37,657 bases of DNA, taken from Sharpea azabuensis DSM 18934. Lineage in GTDB: Bacteria; Bacillota_I; Bacilli_A; Erysipelotrichales; Coprobacillaceae. Where the stretch lies: assembly GCF_000702165.1 (NCBI RefSeq), contig NZ_JNKU01000028.1, positions 1 through 37,657 of the forward strand, given 5' to 3'. The notes below the pieces were generated by a model. The model searched no databases and was not told the DNA's origin. It saw only the letters and a list, made by a program, of their open reading frames with translations. The number at the start of each line of letters is the position of its first letter. Position 1 is the first letter of the stretch. The translations under genes were made by a program, and so were the position numbers. Positions 15,501 to 22,532 of the stretch are shown in pieces.

Positions 15501-16590
15501 CTATAAGAATCGTGATATTAATGATTTTCATCATGCGCATGATGCATATATTGCATGTATAGTTGGTCAATTCATGCATCAAAACTTCGAACATCTTGAT
15601 GCAAAAATCATTTATGGTCAGTACAAAAAGAACTATAAGAAAGATGTAAAACATCATAATAACTATGGCTTCATTCTTAATAGCATGAATCATCTACAAT
15701 CTGATATTGATACAGGTGAAGTGATGTGGGATCCTGCTAAAATTGGTAAGATCAAATCTTGTTTCTATTATAAAGATGTTTATGTAACAAAGAAATTGGA
15801 ACAAAATTCTGGTACATTGTTCAATGTAACGGTATTACCAAATGATGCTCATTCAGAAAAAGGAATTACTGCAGCAACGGTACCTCTAAATAAATATCGT
15901 GCGGATGTTCATAAATATGGCGGCTTCGGAAATGTACAATCTATTATCGTCGCAATAGAAGGAAAAAAGAAAAAGGGCAAGAAGCTAATAGATGTAAGGA
16001 AGCTTACAAGTATTCCATTGCATTTAAAGAATGCCCCAGTTGAAGAACAACTTTCATATATTGCTTCGCCAGAACATGAAGATCTGATAGATGTAAGAAT
16101 TGTTAAGGAAATACTCAAAAATCAGCTAATAGAAATTGATGGTGGTCTTTACTACGTTACATCTCCTACAGAATACGTAACTGCAAGACAATTATCACTC
16201 AATGAACAAAGCTGTAAATTAATTAGTGAAATCTATGCAGCAATGTTAAAAAAGCGTTATGAGTATTTAGATGAAGAAGAAATTTTTGATTTGTACCTTC
16301 AACTATTACAAAAGATGGATACGTTATATCCGGCTTATAAAGGAATCGCGAAGAGATTCTTTGATAGAGCTGAGGACTTTAAGAATATTGATGTTGTTGA
16401 GAAATGTGATGTTATAAAGCAGATTTTAATTATTATGCATGCAGGTCCTATGAATGGAAATATAATGTATGATGATTTTAAGTTTACTAATCGTATTGGG
16501 AGGTTTACACATAAAAATATTGACCTCAATAAAACAACCTTTATTTCCACTTCTGTTACAGGTTTATTCTCTAAAAAATATAAGTTATGA
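12583..16590 (+). CDS. cas9: CRISPR-associated endonuclease Cas9, type II-A
   Basis: The 1335-residue RNA-guided DNA nuclease is intact. RuvC-I is IGLDIGTNSVGWAV with D14. The arginine-rich bridge helix is RRASRSIRRRYNKRRERIR. RuvC-II is IYIEFAREEQ with E772. The HNH motif is YQIDHILPQSL with H854 and N877 (the position of SpCas9 N863). RuvC-III is HHAHDAYIACIVG with H984 and D987. Length and order match the Streptococcus-type II-A branch (SpCas9 is 1368 aa). GGGAGG precedes the ATG by 12 bases. The stop codon overlaps the cas1 start (ATGA). The PAM cannot be read from the sequence. Confidence 0.98.
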   Translation: MAKNKDIRYSIGLDIGTNSVGWAVMDEHYELLKKGNHHMWGSRLFDAAEPAATRRASRSIRRRYNKRRERIRLLRDLLGDMVMEVDPTFFIRLLNVSFLDEEDKQKNLGNDYKDNYNLFIEKDFNDKTYYDKYPTIYHLRKELCENKEKADPRLIYLALHHIVKYRGNFLYEGQSFTMDNSDIEERLNSAIEKFMSINEFDNRIVESDINSMIAVLSKIYQRSKKADDLLKIMNPTKEEKAAYKEFTKALVGLKFNISKMILAQEVKKGDTDIVLEFSNANYDSTIDELQSELGEYIEFIEMLHNIYSWVELQAILGATHTDNPSISAAMVERYEEHKKDLRVLKKVIREELPDKYNEVFRKDNRKLHNYLGYIKYPKDTPVEEFYKYIKGLLAKVDTDEAREILERIDLEKFMLKQNSRTNGSIPYQMQKDEMIQIIDNQSVYYPQLKENRDKLISILEFRIPYYFGPLNAHSEFAWIKKFEDKQKERILPWNYDQIVDIDATAEGFIERMKNTGTYFPDEPVMAKNSLTVSKFEVLNELNKIRINGKLIAVETKKELLSDLFMKNKTITDKKLKDWLVTHQYYDINEELKIEGYQKDLQFSTSLAPWIDFTKIFGEINASNYQLIEKIIYDISIFEDKKILKRRLKKVYQLDDLLVDKILKLNYTGWSRLSEKLLTGMTADNEFGSKATVLFVLENSNKNLMEIINDEKLGYKQIIEESNMQDIEGPFKYDEVKKLAGSPAIKRGIWQALLVVREITKFMKHEPSHIYIEFAREEQEKVRKESKIAKLQKIYENLNLQTKEDQQVYESLKKEDAKKRMETDALYLYYLQMGKSMYSGKPLDIDKLSTYQIDHILPQSLIKDDSFDNRVLVLPEENQWKLDSETVPFEIRNKMIGFWQMLHENGLMSNKKFFSLIRTDFSDKDKERFINRQLVETRQIIKNVAVIINDHYTNTNIVTVRAELSHQFRERYKIYKNRDINDFHHAHDAYIACIVGQFMHQNFEHLDAKIIYGQYKKNYKKDVKHHNNYGFILNSMNHLQSDIDTGEVMWDPAKIGKIKSCFYYKDVYVTKKLEQNSGTLFNVTVLPNDAHSEKGITAATVPLNKYRADVHKYGGFGNVQSIIVAIEGKKKKGKKLIDVRKLTSIPLHLKNAPVEEQLSYIASPEHEDLIDVRIVKEILKNQLIEIDGGLYYVTSPTEYVTARQLSLNEQSCKLISEIYAAMLKKRYEYLDEEEIFDLYLQLLQKMDTLYPAYKGIAKRFFDRAEDFKNIDVVEKCDVIKQILIIMHAGPMNGNIMYDDFKFTNRIGRFTHKNIDLNKTTFISTSVTGLFSKKYKL

Positions 16591-17459
16591 GCTGGCGTAT
16601 AGTAGTTATTGATCATAAGGCAAAACTCTCGTATAAGAATGGGTATTTAATTGTAAGAAATGAAGAAATAAAAAAGATTCATTTATCTGAGATTAATACA
16701 ATTATTATCAATTCTACTGCAACCGTTATTACTTCCTACTTAGTAAATGAATTACTAAGTAGGAAGATAAAGGTTGTATTCTGTGATGAAAAGCGTAATC
16801 CAGCAGGTGAAATTGTATCGTACTATGGTTGTCATAACTCATCCAAACGCATTCAAGAACAGTTATCTTGGGATAAAGAATATTCTACCCTAATCTGGAC
16901 AAGAATAATAAAAGAGAAAATCTATAATCAAGCTAAGCTTCTTGAAATTGAAGACAAAGATAAAGCAGATATGCTTTATTCGTATTGTGATAATGTTAAG
17001 TTTAATGACGAAACAAATAGAGAAGGACATTCTGCTAAAGTTTATTTCAATAGTTTGTTTGGCCTTCAATTTACCAGAGATGCAAAGATAGATGTTAATG
17101 CAGCATTGGATTATGGATATTCAATAATTCTTTCGCAATTTAATAGAGAGGTTGTTGCCCAGGGATGTTTAACACAGTTAGGTATTAAACATAGAAATGA
17201 ATTCAATCCATTTAATTTATCATCGGATTTAATGGAACCATTTCGTCCATTAGTTGATCGAATAGTATATGAAAATATGAATGAGGTGTTTGATGGGACT
17301 ATGAAGCTAAAGCTTATTGATGTATTAAATCATCGTGTTCATATTAGTAATAGTAACCAATATGTATCTAATGCCATTAGTTTATATGTTAAGAGTGTTG
17401 TTAAGGCTTTAAAGGATAAAGATGTTGATGAAATAGAATTTTTTGATTATGAGTTATAG
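16587..17459 (+). CDS. cas1: CRISPR integrase Cas1, type II
   Basis: The 290-residue spacer-acquisition integrase has its metal ligands: E146 in NREGHSAKVYF, H202 in LGIKHRNEFNPFNL, and E217 in DLMEPFRPLVD. It forms a Cas1-Cas2 complex that inserts prespacers at the leader end of the array. The ATG overlaps the cas9 stop by 4 bp, so translation is coupled. The protein is of normal length for type II Cas1. Confidence 0.97.
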   Translation: MSWRIVVIDHKAKLSYKNGYLIVRNEEIKKIHLSEINTIIINSTATVITSYLVNELLSRKIKVVFCDEKRNPAGEIVSYYGCHNSSKRIQEQLSWDKEYSTLIWTRIIKEKIYNQAKLLEIEDKDKADMLYSYCDNVKFNDETNREGHSAKVYFNSLFGLQFTRDAKIDVNAALDYGYSIILSQFNREVVAQGCLTQLGIKHRNEFNPFNLSSDLMEPFRPLVDRIVYENMNEVFDGTMKLKLIDVLNHRVHISNSNQYVSNAISLYVKSVVKALKDKDVDEIEFFDYEL

Positions 17460-17769
17460 ATATATGAGAATGATATTGTTTTTTGACTTGCCTATGCAGA
17501 CTTATTTAGATAGGAAAGAATATACTTTGTTTAGAAAGTTCTTAATAAATGATGGTTTTATAATGATGCAAGAAAGTGTTTATTGTAAGTTAGCACTCAA
17601 TAATTCAATAGTTAAAGCAGAAAGAACAAGATTAGAAGCACACAAGCCACCCGATGGTGATGTAGAGTTATTAGTTATTACAGAAAAACAGTTCTCGCAA
17701 ATAGACTACATTGTAGGTAAAAAGAAAGCTGAAACTGAAGATAGTGAAAATAGGTTAATAGTGTTATGA
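17449..17769 (+). CDS. cas2: CRISPR-associated Cas2, type II
   Basis: The 106-residue ferredoxin-fold protein has MRMILFFDLP with the conserved D13 at the end of the first strand, followed by YTLFRKFLINDGFIMMQESVY cut into the usual helix and strand. It is the structural partner of Cas1. The ATG at 17449 lies within the last codons of cas1 (11-bp overlap). The upstream in-frame TTG is not needed. It overlaps csn2 by 4 bp. Confidence 0.95.
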   Translation: MSYRYMRMILFFDLPMQTYLDRKEYTLFRKFLINDGFIMMQESVYCKLALNNSIVKAERTRLEAHKPPDGDVELLVITEKQFSQIDYIVGKKKAETEDSENRLIVL

Positions 17770-18446
17770 AACTAAACATTATGGGGCTTGATGAAAGTAT
17801 TGAGTTTAATGACTATTCTAATACTGTACTCATTATTAAAGAGCCAAAATTCTATTCACATGTTTTGAAAACAATATCAACAATAATCAAAGATAAAAAT
17901 AAAACCAATGAAATAGTATTATTAGATGACAAAGATAAAAACATATTACCTAAATCATTATTCATACTCAATCCATTTGAATTAGACCTAAATTCAAAGC
18001 CTTTATTAAAAGCTATCTATACAGACATACAGTCAAAGATTATTGATGATGGAGATTTAGATATTGAATTCAAAGAACATATCCAATTTCTTAATCAAAT
18101 CATAGAAAATAGTTTAGAAGACTATAATCTTGATTTCGACTATGATCAAGAACTTCTTGTTGAGAACTATCTGAAAGCTATTGGATTAAAGGTTGTAAAG
18201 GATATGGATGAACCATTATATAATACATTCATAAATTATCTTGAATTAATCTCTGAATTACTTCCTGATTCAGTATTAATCATAGCTAATTGTCTAGAAT
18301 ACTTTGAACATGATCAAATAGTAGAAATCTGTAAATATAAAAATTACAAGCATCTAAATCTCTTATTCATCGAATCTTATTTAAGTAACTTTGATGAAGC
18401 AACTAAATATATTATTGATGAAGATCTGTTTCAAGTGATAGAATAA
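17766..18446 (+). CDS. csn2: Csn2, type II-A adaptation protein
   Basis: This 226-residue protein is in the diagnostic fourth position of a II-A operon. The N-terminal segment IEFNDYSNTVLIIKEPKFYS and the strongly acidic, helical body fit the Csn2 family, whose tetrameric rings bind DNA ends and are required for spacer acquisition. It overlaps cas2 by 4 bp and is followed by the 66-base leader of the array. The subgroup assignment rests on length (about 220 aa, Csn2a-like) and position. Confidence 0.92.
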   Translation: MKLNIMGLDESIEFNDYSNTVLIIKEPKFYSHVLKTISTIIKDKNKTNEIVLLDDKDKNILPKSLFILNPFELDLNSKPLLKAIYTDIQSKIIDDGDLDIEFKEHIQFLNQIIENSLEDYNLDFDYDQELLVENYLKAIGLKVVKDMDEPLYNTFINYLELISELLPDSVLIIANCLEYFEHDQIVEICKYKNYKHLNLLFIESYLSNFDEATKYIIDEDLFQVIE

Positions 18447-18512
18447 ATACGAATCAGTTCATGATAACTAGCTTGTCGTTGGGCGAAAAAACTCTAAATA
18501 CATCAATTTGAG
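18447..18512 (+). promoter_or_regulatory. CRISPR leader with ATTTGAG integration motif
   Basis: The 66 bases between csn2 and the first repeat end in ATTTGAG (18506-18512), directly abutting repeat 1. This is the leader-anchoring sequence known from type II-A loci of the streptococcal CRISPR3 kind, read by Cas1-Cas2-Csn2. TTGTCG near 18472 and TAAATA near 18494 may be the array promoter. Confidence 0.8.
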
Positions 18513-19803
18513 GTTTTAGAGTTGTGTTATTTTGGACTGAACTAAAACTTTTTTCCTCTTTTAATTAATAAATTCTAAGTTTTAGAGTTGTGTTATTTTG
18601 GACTGAACTAAAACATGTCCATGTGATCCATCGCTTTCAAGACTGTTTTAGAGTTGTGTTATTTTGGACTGAACTAAAACTATTCTAATTGCGATATTTT
18701 GTGTTTTTGCGTTTTAGAGTTGTGTTATTTTGGACTGAACTAAAACAGGTGGAAATGTTGCGGGTGCGGTTGGATTGTTTTAGAGTTGTGTTATTTTGGA
18801 CTGAACTAAAACTATTGACACATTAGCAAATGAAGTTATCAAGTTTTAGAGTTGTGTTATTTTGGACTGAACTAAAACATGGCAGCGTCAAGAGAAGATG
18901 ACTCAAGAGTTTTAGAGTTGTGTTATTTTGGACTGAACTAAAACAATCGATTCTTGCAAAAGAATACGGTCTAAGTTTTAGAGTTGTGTTATTTTGGACT
19001 GAACTAAAACATCAACGAAACAGCACTCAATTAAAAGTGCGTTTTAGAGTTGTGTTATTTTGGACTGAACTAAAACAGATGTAATTTTTTATGACTGGCA
19101 AGACAAGTTTTAGAGTTGTGTTATTTTGGACTGAACTAAAACTATCAGAGGTGTCGTGGTTCATGAAAGAGCGTTTTAGAGTTGTGTTATTTTGGACTGA
19201 ACTAAAACTCAACACGCTGAATAGGAAGCTGATGGAAAGTTTTAGAGTTGTGTTATTTTGGACTGAACTAAAACGCAGACATTTCTTGCAGAACCACCAA
19301 CTGAGTTTTAGAGTTGTGTTATTTTGGGCTGAACTAAAACTATGCCTACATTGGGAGAGATTGTTGACTAGTTTTAGAGTTGTGTTATTTTGGACTGAAC
19401 TAAAACTGACTTCTAACAAATGAAGTAGTATTGTATGTTTTAGAGTTGTGTTATTTTGGACTGAACTAAAACCATTGGACATAGCAACCGTTCTTATTCC
19501 ATTGTTTTAGAGTTGTGTTATTTTGGACTGAACTAAAACAGAGCGGAATATACAAAAGCGAAAGGCAGAGTTTTAGAGTTGTGTTATTTTGGACTGAACT
19601 AAAACATCTATTACTAACAATGACGCAAGCTTATAGTTTTAGAGTTGTGTTATTTTGGATTGAACTAAAACGAGGTAACACCTGACGAAACTCGTATTTA
19701 CGTTTTAGAGTTGTGTTATTTTGGACTGAACTAAAACTCCATAAGTTCCATTGATGACAATCTTCAAGTTTTAGAGTTGTGTTATTTTGGACTGAACTAA
19801 ACC
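18513..19803 (+). CRISPR. Type II-A CRISPR array, 20 repeats and 19 spacers
   Basis: 36-bp repeats start GTTTTAGAGTTGTG, continue TTATTTTGGACTGA and end ACTAAAAC. I count 20 copies starting at 18513, 18579, 18645, 18711, 18777, 18843, 18909, 18975, 19041, 19107, 19173, 19239, 19305, 19371, 19437, 19504, 19570, 19636, 19702 and 19768. Spacers are 30 nt except spacer 15 (19473-19503), which is 31. Repeat 13 has GGGCTG for GGACTG, repeat 18 has GGATTG, and the last repeat ends AACC. Variants lie toward the distal end, so the leader is on the left and crRNAs are plus-strand. No spacer obviously matches the rest of the window. Confidence 0.99.
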
Positions 19804-19944
19804 GTAACCTTACTATTATGTCTTATATAATGTTTTATAAAGTGTAATTATAATTGTAAGTATAATGATGATGGGAATGAAGAAAGTGACTCTTCATTCT
19901 CTTTCTTATGTTATACTTAGAATGGCTTTTTGGAGGGAAATGTA

Positions 19945-20259
19945 ATGGATGAAATACAAGCATTAGTAAATAAATTTGTGAGTTATAGAGACTGGGATCA
20001 GTATCACCAGCCAGAGAAGCTTGCTATGTCTATATCTATAGAAGCAGCTGAACTGCTAGAACATTATCAATGGGGATATGATGGTGATGAACAGGGTGTT
20101 AAGGAAGAACTAGCTGATGTTCTTATTTATTGTTTTCAGATGTGTGACAAGATTGGTGTAAGAGCTGATGATATTATTAAGATGAAAATGAAGAAGAATG
20201 AAGAGAAGTATCCAGTAGAGAAAGCTAGAGGAGTAGCTACTAAGTACGATAAGTTATGA
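19945..20259 (+). CDS. MazG-like nucleotide pyrophosphohydrolase, copy 2
   Basis: Same length (104 aa) and motifs as copy 1 (EAAELLEHYQW, KEELADVLIYC), with only three amino-acid differences. By my count about 26 of 315 bases differ, mostly at third positions, so both copies appear to be kept under selection. GGAGGG precedes the ATG, and an extended -10 TGTTATACT lies at about 19908-19916. Its stop codon overlaps the start of the nuclease-helicase gene (ATGA), making translational coupling likely. Bases 19804-19944 hold only the promoter region, which resembles that of copy 1. Confidence 0.88.
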   Translation: MDEIQALVNKFVSYRDWDQYHQPEKLAMSISIEAAELLEHYQWGYDGDEQGVKEELADVLIYCFQMCDKIGVRADDIIKMKMKKNEEKYPVEKARGVATKYDKL

Positions 20260-22124
20260 TTATTTATAAAGAGAGTAAGAAACAGTTTGTTGCAGATGTT
20301 TTCAATGATTGTATTGAAGAGAAAATCAACAATATGATGATTGAAAAAATGCATCGACATACAGGAGAAGCGGAATATCGTTCATGGGCAAACAGTATGC
20401 AATATATGTACAAGGTGATGGATTCGGATAGCATTCCTGATGATGTTGATGTTGCAATAGAGTATCGTATTCCAAATTCAAATAAAAGAGTTGACTTCAT
20501 TGTTGCTGGTGAAGGTGAAAATGGTGAAGAGAATGCTGTAGTAATTGAATTGAAGCAATGGCAAAGTGCCCAAAGGGTGACGGATAAGAATGGCCTTGTG
20601 AGAACTGCTTTAGGTGGCTCTTTAAGAGAAACAACGCATCCTTCATATCAGGCATGGTCATATGTTTCTATGATTCAGGATTACAATGAAGATGTAAGAA
20701 AATATCATATTGACTTAGAGCCATGTACTTATCTTCATAATTACGTAAGATCAGAAAATGATCCATTGCTTGATCGTATTTATTCTTACTATACAAGAAA
20801 AGCACCTGTCTTTATGAGAGGTGATGCATTAAAACTTAGAGAATATATTACGAAATATATAAAGAAAGCAAACAATAAAACACTTTATGAAATAGAATTT
20901 GGTCGCATTAAGCCATCAAAGTCTTTGCAAGATACGATGGTTAATCTATTAGCTGGTAAAGAAGAATTTAAGTTGATAGATGAACAGAAGGTTATCTTCG
21001 AACAAGTTTTATCTCTTGCAAAGCTCAATGATAATAAAAAACGAACAGTCATCATTCATGGTGGACCTGGCACAGGCAAATCTGTTTTAGCTATTAATTT
21101 GCTGGCGAAAACAATGGGTGAACTTGCAAGCAATAGTATGTATGTCACAAAGAATCAAGCACCCCGTAGTGTATATAGCGAAAAGCTACAAGAAGGTAAT
21201 TATCGTAAAGCAACAATAGATAACTTATTCAAGGGTTCAGGTTCGTTTATTGACACTCCTGCTAATTTCTTTGATAGTTTGTTTATTGATGAAGCCCATC
21301 GATTAAATGCTAAGAGTGGTATGTTTTCTAATAAAGGTGAAAATCAGGTTAAAGAACTTATTAATGCTGCTAAGCTTTCTGTCTTTTTTGTTGATGATCA
21401 CCAGCAAGTTACTTTAAAGGATATTGGCTCGACGGATGAAATTAAAAAATGGGCTCATTTCTATCATACAAGTGTTTATGAATATACACTTGCATCACAG
21501 TTTCGATGCAATGGTAGCGATGGTTATTTAAACTGGATTGATGATGTCTTGGAGGTACAGCCTACCGCAAATGATGTCTTTGATTTAGATTATGATGTTA
21601 GAGTTTATGATGATCCTAATGAGGTTTATCAAGAAGTTTTAAAGCACAATGATAATAATAAAGCAAGAATGCTTGCTGGATACTGCTGGAACTGGCTTAA
21701 AGATGGAAAAGCTGATAGTTCAGTGCATGATATAGAAATACCGGAATTTGATTTTGGGATGTCGTGGAATTTAGGCTCCACTTCTACATGGGCAATAGAT
21801 AAAGATTCGGTAAATGAAGTAGGCTGTATTCATACATGCCAGGGATTGGAATTTGATTATGTCGGCGTTATTATTGGGGATGATATGCGCTATGAAAATG
21901 GACATATCATTACTGATTTTACAAAACGTGCTAAAACAGATAAATCATTATTTGGGATTAAGAAGCTTTATAAAGAACAACCAGAAGAAGCGTTAAAAAG
22001 AGCTGATCATATTATTAAGAATACTTATCGCACATTATTAACAAGGGGACAAAAAGGCTGTTTTATATATTGTACAGATAGCGCATTAGCAAATTATTTC
22101 AAAGCACGCCTTAGTTATAAATAA
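20256..22124 (+). CDS. PD-(D/E)XK nuclease-like plus Schlafen-group-3/DUF2075 helicase-like protein
   Basis: This is a 622-residue two-domain protein. The N-terminal part has RVDFIVAG (D80) and VVIELKQW (E98, K100), the D...ExK signature of PD-(D/E)XK nucleases. The rest is an SF1-like ATPase of the DUF2075 (SLFN-g3 helicase) type: Walker A GGPGTGKS at 269-276, Walker B FIDEAH with D345/E346, SQFRCNGSDGYLNWI, IHTCQGLEFDYVGVIIG and NTYRTLLTRGQKG as later helicase motifs. It should cut or unwind nucleic acid using ATP. It overlaps the MazG-like gene by 4 bp. No ribosome site is visible, so it is probably coupled. The defence role is an inference from domain content and position beside CRISPR. 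Confidence 0.88.
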   Translation: MIIYKESKKQFVADVFNDCIEEKINNMMIEKMHRHTGEAEYRSWANSMQYMYKVMDSDSIPDDVDVAIEYRIPNSNKRVDFIVAGEGENGEENAVVIELKQWQSAQRVTDKNGLVRTALGGSLRETTHPSYQAWSYVSMIQDYNEDVRKYHIDLEPCTYLHNYVRSENDPLLDRIYSYYTRKAPVFMRGDALKLREYITKYIKKANNKTLYEIEFGRIKPSKSLQDTMVNLLAGKEEFKLIDEQKVIFEQVLSLAKLNDNKKRTVIIHGGPGTGKSVLAINLLAKTMGELASNSMYVTKNQAPRSVYSEKLQEGNYRKATIDNLFKGSGSFIDTPANFFDSLFIDEAHRLNAKSGMFSNKGENQVKELINAAKLSVFFVDDHQQVTLKDIGSTDEIKKWAHFYHTSVYEYTLASQFRCNGSDGYLNWIDDVLEVQPTANDVFDLDYDVRVYDDPNEVYQEVLKHNDNNKARMLAGYCWNWLKDGKADSSVHDIEIPEFDFGMSWNLGSTSTWAIDKDSVNEVGCIHTCQGLEFDYVGVIIGDDMRYENGHIITDFTKRAKTDKSLFGIKKLYKEQPEEALKRADHIIKNTYRTLLTRGQKGCFIYCTDSALANYFKARLSYK

Positions 22125-22135
22125 ATTGGATATGC

Positions 22136-22189
22136 AAAAAGATAACTCCAGAACACAACTATACACTTGTGTTCTGGAGTTATCTTTTT
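22136..22189 (+). terminator. Very long perfect hairpin terminator
   Basis: A 23-bp perfect stem, left arm 22136-22158 (starts AAAAAGATAACTCC), 8-base loop, right arm 22167-22189 (ends GGAGTTATCTTTTT), followed by further Ts. It would work in both directions, since it is flanked by A- and T-tracts. Confidence 0.9.
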
Positions 22190-22194
22190 TTGAT

Positions 22195-22408
22195 TATTTG
22201 TTTGTCTTAGAAACACATCAAGACGTTCCTGCGTTTCATAAACCTTGTCAGCAGGTTTATGGTATTTCCTGATGATGATCTTGCATGTCCTACAATGATA
22301 GGTATGGGGTACGATAATCTGAATTTGACTGGTAAGTCTAACTAGATTTATTCTTGAGTCGTTATGATGGGATTAAGATGTTTCTTGGTGACAATAAGGA
22401 CACTCCAT
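22195..22408 (-). pseudogene. Broken zinc-ribbon protein gene
   Basis: On the minus strand, ATG at 22408 opens [11 protein letters not shown], then hits TAA. The same frame then continues with SHHNDSRINLVRLTS and on to YHCRTCKIIIRKYHKPADKV and ETQERLDVFLRQTN. CPYC plus CRTC would make one four-cysteine zinc ribbon, as in some transposase N-termini and small DNA-binding proteins. GGGGAT lies upstream. The internal stop and the loss of a clear 3' end (it runs into the long terminator) argue for decay. The parent family is not identified. Confidence 0.4.
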
Positions 22409-22455
22409 AATGCTTATCCCCAATAAGATTACTATATCAAATTATGAGAATTTAA

Positions 22456-22489
22456 ATATTAATATGTTGTTATTACAACATATTAATAT
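22456..22489 (+). promoter_or_regulatory. Palindromic operator upstream of hcp
   Basis: ATATTAATATGTTGT (22456-22470) and ACAACATATTAATAT (22475-22489) are perfect inverted 15-bp arms around TATT. The core TGTTGT-N4-ACAACA has the size and symmetry of a Crp/Fnr-family site, the family of the nitrosative-stress regulator HcpR. TATAGT (22487-22492) is a candidate -10, so the palindrome overlaps the promoter. Confidence 0.55.
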
Positions 22490-22532
22490 AGTAGGAAATG
22501 ATAAAGTAAGCCGTGTCGGAGGTTATAAAACA

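Noticed and set aside
19027-19482. Open frames on both strands with a repeated peptide (FSSVQNNTTLK on minus, VVLFWTELK on plus)
   Set aside because: They are translations of the CRISPR array; the repeat unit is the 36-bp repeat, and no ribosome site precedes them.
22410-22532. N-terminal extension of Hcp by 41 residues
   Set aside because: It crosses the palindrome and candidate -10; Hcp proteins begin close to the FCYQCQET motif, matching ATG 22533.
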